Part shown: positions 22,684-34,100 of the stretch, piece after piece
Layout of the letters: each line of letters opens with the position of its first letter
Numbering within the stretch: the stretch's first letter is position 1
NCBI GenBank assembly: GCA_024449915.1
Contig: JAMZAV010004475.1
Coordinates: 95,298 to 159,297, forward strand
Direction: 5' to 3'
Source: Sweltsa coloradensis
Lineage: Eukaryota; Arthropoda; Insecta; Plecoptera; Chloroperlidae
DNA: 64,000 nt
Program-made: the position numbers and the translations under genes
The notes under the pieces: generated by a model
What the model was told of the DNA's origin: nothing
The model's database searches: none
What the model saw: only the letters and a program-made list of their open reading frames with translations

Positions 22684-24117
22684 CGTCACAGGGTAGAGAC
22701 ACCCCAGGGTAAAAACTAAAAAGGCGGCAAAACTTGAAATATATCGGAATGCTCAATGAACTACAGTTACCAAAAAACGGCAAACTATTTAAAGTTATAT
22801 TCTCCACTCGACCGGAAATATTGGTACACCCGGGTTTTATACTAATTTATATTTATTTTATTTATTATTTATTTTATATTTTATTTAGGAGATGGATTTT
22901 GTAATTTGTAGACTGAATACAATTTAATTGTCATGATTGTGGTGGTGATTAATACAGGGGAAAATGTAAATTTACACTAAAATAACATTTTATTGATTTG
23001 CAGTCTTTCCACAATCGTTAAATGTATCTTACTATTATTATCAAGTCATGTCATGTATTACTCGTAATGAGAGAACATATTCATATGTTAATTAATGCAC
23101 TTAGAAAACAGAAAAAACCTTCCGTAGGGCAAAAGCAAGGCCAAAAGCAAGCAAGTGTTACTATTAATTGACTAATATCCAAAGTAACTGTAGCCTAATG
23201 ATAAAAAATAATCATAATGCATTCTCTGTAAGTAAAATAAAACGAAATCACAGTTCACTTTTCAATCTTCTGATTACCGGAATTGTGTCCAGTTGAAGAC
23301 AACCACAGACCGTCGATTCGAGGTGTGAAAGTGAAGACATCCGTGCGGTGGAGGGCTGCAGCCAAAGTGTGATCTCGTGTGTGCGAGACGTCATGGCGGC
23401 CCGCATCTAACACCATCCGAAGCTAAGTATTTTTAAAATTGTAATTAATTAATTATTTTGAACGCTGAAGAGTTGTGTCTGTGGGTGAAACTTTTCAAAC
23501 AGGAATATTGTGTGTGTAATTTTCACTTTCGAAATCACGGTGTTACTTGAGTTCAAGTTGTTCCTATCTTATCTCCGCCTTTTTGCAACTAATTTTTCAT
23601 TATTACATATGTGTTATATTTATGTTTAAAACATAAATTCGAATGAAATAAATACCGTTGCATTGCTTTATACATTTGCCACAGGTCTGCTCACCGCTGA
23701 TTTACCTATAATTCATGCATAGAAAATAGTTGTGCGTACCAAATAGTTTTAATAGTGTTTGAAATGTTATGAGAACGTTATCAAATATGATGAATTGACA
23801 AGAAATCGGATCACTCCCAATCACCCGAATAATTTTCTAACTCCTTTAATTCAATAATCAATTTAATGTTCTCATAACGATTTTAATCATGTTTCACATT
23901 TCACGTATAATAGGCCGAATGATAATAATAGTTGAATCCGAGTGTCCTATGGCTAATTAAGTAGCCTAAACGTTAGTGTACATTATAAAATATGTTGCAT
24001 GTTATTGTCTTTAAAATAGCCAAGTGCTTAACAAATAAATAATAATACTAGGGCTATACTAGATACTAGTGCCTACTATTAGAAGCATGTCTGTTTGGTA
24101 TTATAATTGCGTTTAGA
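22684..24117. other. AT-rich stretch, possible 5' flank of the composite element
   Basis: No domain-bearing ORF is seen. A GC-richer patch at about 23280-23410 could be an old promoter or 5' UTR, but nothing proves this. It may be the untranslated 5' end of the element whose ORFs start at 24118. Confidence 0.3.
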
Positions 24118-25484
24118 ATGGAGGAAGAGCTTGGAATATTTTCCCGCGTGTTGGCTGAAAGTAATCTTACTAATGATAAGGTTACACAAAATGGGTATGC
24201 TGCCGGCTCAATTTTTTCTTAAGTTTGTAAATCGTTAAATAGAGTAGACACCCATGCTTTTAGAAACAAGTATTTCAAGAGATGGGAGCGAAATTACCGC
24301 GGTATACAAGATTTAGTTAGAAATGCTTTCGAAGAGAAATCACAGGCCACTGTAGATGCAAAAGAATATTCCGGCCACAATGATTCCATATATTTTACCG
24401 TGTATGTCACCACTTGAAGAGGAAATCCACCATACAAAGCCGGTACAAATTTTATAGGCAGTGTCTAAGGGGCATTCCTCGTATTCTACAAACAATACAG
24501 AAACTTAATAAACATTCCGACAGTAACAGCGTGTCCGACACACAGAGCACAAATACCCAAAGGTTCCGACTCCTAGCCATCACGGGATTAAATGCTTTTA
24601 AGTTAAGCAATCATTGTACCCTAGCAACGCATTCAGATAGTCATTCTTCTGCCGATGTAATTAAAAATTCTTTACCCTACAGCCTTCCTCCATTAAATGT
24701 AAAAAATATTCAAAGTTTAGTTCACATTAAACAAATTGGCTTGTCTCCAATTAATAATGCCTCGTCTTAATTGACTAAATAAGAAGTGCCTTCAGAAACG
24801 GCGTTGAGTCATGAACATACATGTAATAATACTTCTCTTGCACGTTACGGCAGTAAAACTCCATCAATTGCTGACTTATCACTCGCAAACAATATCCACT
24901 TGGACGCCACTGATGTACCGGCGCAAAACATTGAATGTGTTTCGGTTGACTTATTTAGTTCTGATTCCGAGAAGAGTAGATCTGCAATCACCAGTGACGT
25001 CTCAGTTGTCGGTGTTTCGGTGGGAGTAGAGGGGGGTTACAGCAGTCTGGTGTCCAGTGTATTAAATGCCAACATATGCACTGGACACTCCTTACCGGAA
25101 CCATCTTTTAACATGGGTTGTTGCAGTGACTCTCATCCCCGAAATGTAAATAATGTTGATCTAGTAACTTCTAACCTAAATCTTGCAAACGCAAATGCAA
25201 TAACAGCTATTAGCATACTTCAATGCCCATCATTGAAATTTCACCATCGGACAACAAGTTACAACACATTTTTTTCGGGGATTGACAGCCAATCTACTCC
25301 CATTAAAATCACAACACTTTATACAAATCTCAATCTAAACGACTGCTCCAAAGTTTCCTCGTTTTTGTATGAGCACAAAGTCAGCCACACAAACAACGAC
25401 AACGACATCGCAAGCGATTTCGCGTTTATAGTAGACATGAACCGCATATTTGACAGACATGGTCATGGTCGGATGAGATCATAA
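24118..25484 (+). pseudogene. Unrecognised upstream ORF(s) of the MULE-like composite element
   Basis: An ATG at 24118 opens a frame with acidic MEEELGIFSRVLAE. A TAA at 24220 interrupts it, but coding-like sequence continues beyond (FKRWERNYRGIQDL). Next come 24414-24770 and 24786-25484, Ser/Asn/Thr-rich frames of about 118 and 232 codons with no domain I know. They lead without a gap into the transposase region on the same strand. They may be the N-terminal regulatory or DNA-binding part of the same protein, or a separate ORF. Function unknown. Confidence 0.4.
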
Positions 25485-27531
25485 CAAAATTCCGGGAGAA
25501 CTTTAAGCAATGTGACATAAATATCTGCAGTAAAAGATTAAACAAAAACCTCAGTCATTTATGCGGAATGCTGTTACAGTAACTGCAGGAGATTCCGGCT
25601 GCATATTCATATGCATCGCATATGGATTTCAATTCAGCTTTCAATGGCGATCTACCAGTTTTTGTGTTAGATGATGGAACATTATGTCATGACGGTGAAA
25701 AGATGACGAGGCAATTATGGGGAATGGAAAGAAAGAGGGAATTGTTTATGGCAGATGTGGTTAAAACTTGCGATCCTGAGGCGCTGGAGTCAGGCAACTT
25801 CAAGACAATTCACTCAGATGTAGCCATTCGCAAAGCGCGGTCCGAGGCTCTAGCTTTAAACGATCGCGATAAGGATGATTACACGGACGTACACAAAATG
25901 TTCATCGAAAATCAGGGACAGGAAAATCAGTATATACAGTCTGTTGGCACTCCATTTTTCGCCCACCTCTTCAGCACACCACAATGGCTCGTGGCCAACT
26001 CTATTCGGATAGAGATAGGTGGTCTTATTCTACACCTTGATGCAACTGGTGCGGTGGTGCGAAATCCTTTGGGAGATAAGCGTAAAATATATTATTACGC
26101 GTGAGTTATAGCTGGCAACAAAACTGTTCTTCCAATCCTGGAGATGATAAGTTCACGCCATGCCGCAGAAAGCATAGCCGCGTGGTTAGGACACTAAATG
26201 TAGTTTTCTAAAATACACGGTGCGTGGCGTGGCCATTGTTTACGCGACAGATTATAGGGAACCTAAGTGGGCGTTGTCCGGTTCCCTCCGGTCAGCATGG
26301 TATAGGCGATTAACCCGTGCTAAATGTTTCGTAAGCGATAGCGCGAGAACCCGACCACAGACCGGAATTATATTCATACTGTAAGAAACTATAATCTTTC
26401 CTCTTTGCATGGATATACATAACTCTGCTCTATCACTAATATTAATGACATTTGTTTTGAGTTGAAGTGAACTCTACATTTACACTGTTGCCAAACCTTC
26501 CAAACTGTTCATGAAAAAGCACGTAAAAACATTTTGTCCGTGGCATCAGCATAACATTTGGTATCCGACTTGCTTTGTGGCTACTGTGAGGTCACTGGGT
26601 TGTACTAGATTATACATTACTAATAAAATATCCTTTAATGTGCCAACATAATCTTGAATGCGAAGTACATTTAGCAACCATGGACAGGCGCGTAGTATGC
26701 GAGGATGCCACAGTTGCACACAACGTGGCTGCGCCTCGCTTAGGTTGCCGCTCAGTCAGAGTACATTTGCGACAGCGCGCAAACATGGGTCCATTTACCT
26801 CATAATAGTTTGAATTTAGGAAGCGTCATCGAGCAAAGTAGAATGCCATCATCTTCTTTACAAAATTATGCATCTTGTGATGTTATTGGTTTAGATTTCT
26901 TTTGCGCGAGTCAAAAGATACGACGAGTTACATTTTCGTACCATGCTTAATTCTTATGGGCGCTGAGACCAGAGAGAACCAATTTCCTTCCCGCCTTCAA
27001 AACTTAGGTTCCCTATAGCCTCGCGATTATCAACGCCCTCTTGAAATCGTGGAATGTTCAGACACTTTCCGAATACTTGGTTTCTTCACACGCATTATGA
27101 AGGGTACAGCTCCTAAGACGGGATCTAAACCAATAATAACCGTTCATGTTTGTTGCGCTCATTTGATGCGAATTGTCGCGTATCACACCAGTGCTTGCGC
27201 GCCCGAAAAGAAAAAGGTTTTGAGAAAATTCTTGATCGTGATTCTCGCAGCAATGGTAGAAGCATTCACCCTAGGCGACATAATAACCATTTATCAACAG
27301 AGCTATATCGAGCTTCACTGTAAAACTAACACTCTCCAAGTGCAAGAAGCATTTACTGACCTAGTACAATTTTGTACCGTTGATACTGCTGGAACGCAAG
27401 CTCTATCAGATTCTACCCAGTTCAAATGGGACGACGCAAACGAAAAGACTATATGCAGGTCGAGTCCATTTTACAAAGAGTTTCAAGTTATAACGTACAG
27501 GCTGGCACGAACAGAATGTCTTTTACTCTAG
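25420..27531 (+). pseudogene. MULE-like DDE transposase (DATG type), split by a MITE
   Basis: Coding sequence starts in another frame upstream (CDINICSKRLNKNLSHLC, 25510-25570, then a TAA) and continues as the 25622-26104 ORF. There HLDATG has its Asp codon at 26039-26041, the likely first catalytic residue, followed by KRKIYYYA. LPILEMISSRHAAESIAAWL lies at 26130-26190. The second Asp (YATDY) ends at the MITE at 26253, and SLAIINALLKSWN continues right after it at 27018. A CCAHLMR motif at 27151-27171 is the CxxH that MULE-type transposases carry between the second Asp and the Glu. The third acidic residue is not certain. A frameshift near 27105 and the stops show that it is dead. A second family member lies at 8090-9715. 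Confidence 0.65.
26253..27017. mobile_element. ~760-bp MITE inside the transposase gene
   Basis: The left end tatagggaacctaagt (26253-26268) and right end acttaggttccctata (27002-27017) are perfect 16-base inverted repeats. The outer TATA is probably a target-site duplication. If one TATA is kept, the host transposase codons on either side (..DY then SLAI..) are in frame. The interior has no ORF and includes CG-rich patches. This is a non-autonomous DNA transposon of unknown superfamily. Confidence 0.75.
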
Positions 27532-28578
27532 TATGCTACACGGGCACAGACTCAATTATTGATATTGCATGTGGGGGAAATGATTCTGCAATGATCTTAT
27601 CATCCCGCGAACTATATCTCACCGGCTCAAGTTCTTACGGACAATTAGGAATGGATACCACGAAGCAAGTCTCTGTATTCTCTCGATTGGTATGGGATGC
27701 AACATCACCAATAGTTGGAGTTTCGTGTGGATCATTCCATACGATTGCTCTTAAAGAGGATGGCATGGTTTGGTGTTGGGGAAGGAATCACTAAGGTCAG
27801 CTGGGTATCGGCGATGCTGATATTACTGAAACAATCACTCCGTTGAAGATTACCGGACTTGAGAACCACTCCATCTGTCAGGTCGTTGCTGGTCAATTCA
27901 ACACCCCCGTGTTGACAGATATTGGCGACGTATTTGTATGCGGTTTTGGTCTTTACAACCAGCTCGGGCAGGGAAATATGAAAAATCTTTATGTTCCAGC
28001 TCTAGTCCGAAGACGGCCAGAGGTTATCGTCGAACAGATTTCGTTTGGAATGCGCTATTGTGTAATGTTTGTTGTATTCCACAACAATGAACATCTAACT
28101 GGACACGGACCAATCACAAAGATAGAGTGGACGAACATAAGAGCCCTCGAGTGCCCTTTGTGCTATAAGATCATGATGACACCCTCGCATCAGTGCGCCA
28201 ATGGACACAGTGTATGTGATACATGTGCCTGCAGGTCGCACGCCATGATAACTGTATGCAGCATTCGTGATGAAAAGCTTCAAGATGTCAAACCAAGTCA
28301 AAACTTACATTTGAAGTGTGGTAGGTTTATAACTGCCATACAGTCCCAAGTAGAAGTAATAGTAAAGTCAGCCGTTAACAAAATACCGAAGATATTCTGT
28401 AGGAAGCGAAAGCGTTTGCTTTTAAAAGTATGGAAGAGTAAAACTGTGAAAGCGATGTTAAACGACGCACAATGGCAGAGGGGACTTACTTCGATCCAAA
28501 AACATTTCGACAAGAAGCTGCATGAATTGGCGAGGTTAGCAATAATCCTGAGCTCGAAATACCGTGTACAAGTTCCGG
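27516..28578 (+). pseudogene. RCC1-repeat protein with SINA/SIAH-like RING finger
   Basis: Three to four RCC1-type repeats lie at 27540-28075: LYLTGSSSYGQLGMD, then IALKEDGMVWCWGRN, GQLGIGD, DIGDVFVCGFGLYNQLGQG. A TAA at 27792-27794 sits exactly where the RCC1 consensus has Tyr (WGxNxYGQLG). A RING half follows at about 28145-28225 with spacing C-x2-C-x10-C-x3-H-x2-C-x2-C, as in SINA/SIAH proteins. Its second half is poorly matched. A basic helix-rich tail (CRKRKRLLLK) runs to a SINE at 28579. RCC1 plus RING suggests a ubiquitin-ligase-like protein. It begins within about 20 bases of the transposase end and in another frame. It may be cargo of the transposon or a captured gene. Confidence 0.6.
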
Positions 28579-28922
28579 ATTGGATATTGCTTAACGTCTC
28601 ATATTTATGCAACTTGGCTAATCGAGACGAAGGGAGGGACGTAAGGGATGGCGCGGGGGGACAAGGGGTGGACAGGCCTGTGCTGGTCAGAACCAGCCAC
28701 AAGCATATGGGGAGGGCAGGGGTACCCCCACGTCGTGGTCGTCTCCGTCTGTGTCATCAGTCAGTGTTGTCTTTGTCGTCGCCGTCGGGGAGGTAGTCAA
28801 AGGGAAGGGGTTCCCCGACGACGACCCAGAGCTCGCCATTAGTTTCAGGGAGTGAAACTCCCCTATTCACGGTCCAGACCGCGAGAAGGTGTCGAGTTGG
28901 AATTTGAAGGCCCAAGTTCCGG
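28569..28922 (-). mobile_element. Family A SINE with target-site duplication
   Basis: The 10-base duplication caagttccgg lies at 28569-28578 and 28913-28922. The SINE is nearly full length and is inserted into the RCC1/RING coding sequence, which resumes in a new frame after it. Confidence 0.8.
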
Positions 28923-29385
28923 TCTTCCCGCGTTAGATACGGTAAAGCTACCTACAAAGCGCCTTGCACACGAATCACAATCATTGACTGTGGAAACTGA
29001 CCGGGGATTTGCATCCTAACTAAAACTAGAGTTGAGAAAGTCTGTAATTGAATTTATTTATTTATTGGATATTGCTTAACGTCTCATATTTATGCAACTT
29101 GGCTAATCGAGACGCGAAGGGTGGGACCTAAGGGATGACGCGGGGGGACAGCAACATCTTAAGATAGTGATCACTTAAACCAACAACCTTCAGTTGACGA
29201 ATCAAAAAGTATAGAGGAAGTTCCTGCACCTGCATATAATGGCCCATCAGAACTTTTGGACGAGTTATTTGGATCTGCAGTAAGCAGTGAAGCAGAAGTC
29301 ATCTCCCACCACCATGTAAGCGGTCGTCTCACGTTGATTCTGCGTCATATCCCAAAACCCTCCACACGCGCGCGAATGAAAAACG
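28923..29385 (+). pseudogene. Degraded linker coding region of the composite element
   Basis: After the SINE a frame with LPALDTVKLPTKRLAHESQ follows. After a SINE fragment, an acidic stretch, DESKSIEEVPAPAYNGPSEL and then LLDELFGSA, lies at about 29197-29290. No domain is recognised. It connects the RING part to the protease part on the same strand. Confidence 0.35.
29064..29151 (-). mobile_element. Family A SINE, 5'-truncated fragment
   Basis: Only the 3' ~85 bases (ttggatattgcttaacgtct onward on the plus strand) are present. Confidence 0.7.
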
Positions 29386-29986
29386 AATTCCTCTTCTAGC
29401 AAACAGGCTAGTTTCATATCCAGAGTATTTCTGTTCCAAAGCGTTTGCAAGCATAACCTCCATAGCCAAGTTCCACAATAGGTTTGCAGGTTACTTGGAA
29501 ACAGATGATTTCAAATCATTAATTGGCACTGCATTGCTCACTAACCATATAATAGAGTTGTACTGCCATGTCAAAAAAGTAACAACAAAAGAGAAATTTG
29601 TTGTGCTGGACACAGCCACGTCGCACTCCTCAATTATGGATTTAAAGATAAAACTTACTAGTCCAGTACTTGGATTTGATTTCAAAATTTCGTCGTTTAT
29701 TATTATGCCATTATTGGAGAATGAAAACCACGGGGTATTATTAGTCGGGGACTTTCCGAAGAAAGAATGTTATTACTTAAACCCTTTCCGAGCTTCGGTG
29801 GCAAAAAGTAAAAATAATTGTGAAAATTTAGTCGCGTTTTTGAAAAATCGAAATGCTATAAACTGTGGCTATGACTTCCTGGACCCCTCTGGCTGGGAGG
29901 CGAAGTATCTTTGTTGCCCCAAACAGAGAGTCGACACCTTCTGTTCCGGAACCAACAAGTTCGGTATGAACTTTGACCCGTCTTAG
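29386..29986 (+). pseudogene. Ulp1-like (C48) cysteine protease domain
   Basis: The open frame includes TDDFKSLIGTALLTNHIIEL and KFVVLDTATSHSSI, followed by FIIMPLLENENHGVLLVGDF (29690-29760). The His of NHG at 29728-29730 is in the position of the Ulp1 catalytic His (the usual HW). YYLNPF would carry the Asp/Asn position. CPKQRVDTFCSG ends in the likely nucleophile Cys (29942-29944), where Ulp1 has Q..DCG. Ulp1-type proteases cleave SUMO-like modifiers and are known cargo of some MULE transposons, including plant Kaonashi elements. The frame stops at 29984-29986, and the first part at 29386-29490 is broken. Assignment is by motif layout only. Confidence 0.5.
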
Positions 29987-30445
29987 TTTCGCGTTAAGGT
30001 GCAACGAGAAATGCTACAGTTTAGTAAATGCGTCGCGGATAACATTGGTTTGTATTGTACCCAAATTGCATGCAAGGGCAAACCGTCGACATGGTTTAAG
30101 TGTGATAAGTGCAACGTATGGCTGTTGTGCAAAGAAAACACTGTTGAAAAATCTTGTATGTCGTGCGCTTGTAGTAAAATCATAACTTCAAAACAAAGAA
30201 GGGTGCAATGTGACGAGTGAGATCGTTGGGTTCACTTTTGTCTACCTTTAATTGACTTAAAACATTTCATGTCCCCTGCAACCAAGCCCAAACAACCAAC
30301 CCCTCTGCAACCCAGCCCTAACAACCAAACCCCTGCAACCAAGCCAAAACACCCCTCCCCTGCAGTTAAGCCCAAACAACCGACCCCCGTGCAACCAGGC
30401 CCAAACAAACCCTCCCCCTCAATAGCGGACAAGACGTTGTTGATT
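29987..30445 (+). pseudogene. PHD-like zinc-finger and Pro-rich tail of the composite element
   Basis: The 29999-30220 frame has two Cys-rich blocks, FKCDKCNVW with CMSCAC, and then VQCDE followed by a TGA at 30218-30220 and DRWVHFCLP. In PHD fingers the pattern is CDxCxxWxHxxC, so the TGA replaces the expected Cys codon (TGT/TGC). After it, in the same frame, comes a tail of repeated Pro-Ala-Thr-Lys-Pro-Lys units to about 30440. The frame belongs to the same protein direction as the protease. Confidence 0.5.
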
Positions 30446-30448
30446 GAT

Positions 30449-30662
30449 TGGATATTGCTTAACGTCTCATATTTATGCATTTTGGCTGATCGAGACGAAG
30501 GGTGGGACGTAAGGGATGACACGGGGGGACAAGGGGTGGACAGGCCTGTGCTGGTCAGAACCAGCCACAAGCATATGGGGAGGGCAGGGGTTCCCCCACG
30601 TCGTAGTCGTCTCCGTCTGTGTCATCATCCGTCCGTGTTGTCATTGTCGTCGCTGTCGGGGA
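30449..30662 (-). mobile_element. Family A SINE, 5'-truncated
   Basis: It starts at ggatattgcttaacgtctca and stops after cgtcgctgtcggggaa. It is inserted at the end of the Pro-rich region. The ORFs inside are SINE sequence. Confidence 0.75.
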
Positions 30663-30867
30663 AAGTTCGACCAAGTTTTAATGGTTCGGCTCTGGAAACC
30701 CAAATCGTGTTGGCAGAGTTAAAAAATAGTAGACCTGCTACAGATAGAATAATTGATGTCCTGTCAGCAGTTCATATGATTATAGGTACACACTACCTGA
30801 AGAAAAGAAAAAAGATATGGTCTATGTTTATAAAAAAAAAAATTTACGTCTATCCTATTCAGTTATA
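30663..30867 (+). pseudogene. Possible C-terminal coding tail of the composite element
   Basis: A frame directly after the SINE reads FNGSALETQIVLAELKNS and then DRIIDVLSAVHMI. It is helix-rich with no known domain. It may be the last part of the composite element or an unrelated remnant. Confidence 0.3.
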
Positions 30868-30966
30868 AAAAACTGATTTACAAAGGAGGAAAACTAAATA
30901 AATCTAATTACATAGATGCAGACTCACCAATGAACTACATTTAAGTAAATATTTGAAATAGTTATA

Positions 30967-31147
30967 TGTAGTATTCATGAGACCGTGCAGATTCACTGGG
31001 CAGTGATTTGCAACAGAGGAGAAAAGACAATGGAATAAAGCGGACCAAATCTTACAACTGGTTATTTGTTTCATTCAAACTTCTTAATGTATTTAACCCT
31101 ATTCAAGTACTAAATACCGTGATATATTCTAATCCACCGGTATTTCA
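30967..31147 (+). repeat. Gypsy 5' LTR
   Basis: 181 bases from TGTAGTATTC to GGTATTTCA. They contain an AATAAA-like gaataaagcg signal about 80 bases in. Confidence 0.88.
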
Positions 31148-31199
31148 GTGGCGACGAGTGATAAAACGCAGGTGCATACATGAAATTCTGTTACCTACT

Positions 31200-34100
31200 T
31201 CTACTACAATATGAGTTAAAAAATGGGCTACACCCGTTTGAGATTCATGGGCTTGAGACTTCAGTAGGCTTGCGGTGGACAAGCTGGTTACGTAATTTTG
31301 AGCTTTACACCGGAGCCAAAGATATAGTTTAACCTTTTGTGAAGAAAAATACTTTACTTTTCTATGCGGGTGAAGGTGTTTTGGACGTTTCGCAGAGTTT
31401 GCCTGAGGCAAATGTTTCATTTTCACACGATGTGGCTGGTCGTGGATTGCCATCTGCTACCATTTTAGGCTTGGTATCACAACTGGAATCCTCGGCTAGC
31501 GCCGCTCGACGGAAATTCGAGGAACTTTAACTCGTTTCAACAGCTGACCCGGGAAATTCAAACCTTAGATCAGAAGCAACCTTAGCAGCAGAAGCTGCTC
31601 TGCATACTGCTCGCTCAGCTACACCTACCACAACCCATGACAGTACAGATCGAGATGAATATACATTCATGGTTCACGCTCTCTCAAAATATTTTGCTCC
31701 CCGCCAAAGTAACATTTATGAGCGATTTCTTTTCAACAAATTGATGCCTGGCGGAAATGAAAGTTCGTGTCAGTATCTGACAAGACTAAGAGTCAAAATT
31801 AAAAACTGTAATTTTACTGATCCTAGTGAAAAGTTGTTGGATATGCTTATTTTCAATTCCAAGAATACCCAGCTTTGTAGGGAACTACTGAAAGTTGGAG
31901 ACAACCTAACTGTCGAGAAAGCAGAGGAGTTGGCCCGTACTCTTGAGACAGCAGAGGACCAAGCTAAATTAATGGAACAGCCCACGTCCCTGACTGTTAA
32001 CAAAATTTCGACCCAGATTGTTGGGAAATGTTACAGATGTGACTCTACAGGTCATATGGCAAATAATCCAGTTTGCCCAGCTCTTAAAAAGACATGCAAT
32101 GCTTGCGGTAAAATTGGGCATTTCTTTTCTGTCTGTCGTTTACGCAAGAACAATGACAACCAAAAACACAAACCAATTAAAGCTGCGTCAGGACGTGCTG
32201 AGCCGTGGAATGGACATCCTAGGTCACATCGGAGCCACAAAGTTCGACATGTTGCTGACGAGGACTCTGCATCGGTTGACTCACTTGTTGATCGCGCTTA
32301 TGTTGTGTGTCATGTGGACGAAAAACCTTCCAAAACAAACTTTGTGGATGTTCTGGTGGGTGGCGTTCGCGTAAATCATTTGATTGACAGTGGTGCCACG
32401 TGTAACTTGCTTGATGAGAATACTTGGAACAAGAGTCTTGCAAAGGGCCTTACATATAAGACTATTCAGTCAAACCAGAAACTTTACTCATACCACAATC
32501 CTTGTCCATTAGACGTAATTACGAAGAACAGAGCTACCTACAGGATTGGGGAATTTGAGACAACTGCTGATTTCTATGTGGTGAAAGGGGTTGGCCCCCC
32601 ACTATTAGGTGAGACTACTGCCAAAGCCTTGAAGGTGCTCAAGGTTGGCCTGCAGGTTCAAGACAATTTCGCGCGTCCCATTACAATTTCAAAGGAGTCT
32701 ACAGCTACAGGGTCAGTTACGCCAGCTGTTGTGTTACCTATATTCCCTAAACCTCCATCACCTCCGTCCGTGGTTTTGAAGACTCAAATCAAAGTTGATT
32801 TTCCACAGATATTTGAAGGTGTCGGCACTCTTAAAGATTATGAGTTGGACTTTACGATTAATGAAAACATAACTGCGGAGATCCAGCCACTGAGGCGACA
32901 CTCAGTCCAACAATATGATGAGATTGAGGCAGACCTGAAGATAAAGCTAGATAGTGACCGGATTGAGAAAGTCACAAAACCGAGTTCCCAGGGAGTGTCC
33001 CCATTGGTCGTGTTACACCGCCCAAATGGTCGTCCAAGGATCTGCATCGATATGCTTAAAGCCAATATACGAATTCAACGTATCCGACCCCCAATTCCTA
33101 CTTTAGAAAGCTTGACTAGTAAACTACATGGAGCAACTTATTTCAGCGTTCTAGACCTCAATGAGGCATTCAATCAAATACGACTCACAGAACGCTCTCG
33201 TGATATTACTACTTTCTCGACTCATAAGGGGTTATACAGATACAAAGTTCTATTTTTTGGTATAAATTGCGCCCCAGAAATGTTCCAAAGTATAATGGAG
33301 AGTCTTATCAGTGATTTAGATGGAGTCGATGTTTACATTGATGATTTTCTAGTGACAGGGAGGACCAGACAAGAGCACGACGAGCGTCTTTATGCCTTAT
33401 TCCAAAGGTTTGCTGAGCACGGTCTCACGTGCAACTTACAAAAGTGTGTGATTGCTCAAACTTCTGTAAAGTACCGTGGCCACATCTTTGACGTCAACGG
33501 AATACGACCTCTGCACAACATTGTGAAGGCTATTCAGGAACTGCTTCCCCCCTCCACATCTGCAGAAGCTTCAAGCTTGCTTGGTTTCATTGGCTACAAT
33601 GCCAGATTCATACCAAATTATTCTAATATCACTAAGTCAATCAGAGATCTGATATGTAAAAACAGGTCATTCAAATGGGATTCTGATGCACAGAAAGCCC
33701 TAGATACTTTAAAACATGAATTATGTTCTGCATCAATTCTATACTACTTTGATCCAAATGCAGAGACATACGTGGTCTGTGACGCTTCACCGTACGCGAT
33801 TGCTGCTATTCTCTACCAGAAACAGGATGGCTGCCACCGCATTGTTGAGTGCGCAAGTCGAGCTCTCACTGATGTCGAGTGTCGTTACAGCCACACAGAA
33901 AAAGAGGCTTTAGGTACTGTGTGGGGATGTGAGAGGTCCGTCCTTTATTTTCTACGAGCGCTCAAAGCCATGTGCTCTTCTGGAACGTTGGGTTCTTCGC
34001 CTCCAGTGCTATAATTACCATGTGGTGTACAAGCCAGGTAAAACTAATACAGCCGACCCACTCTCCCGACTGATACCTATTACAGAAACACCGAAGTCAA

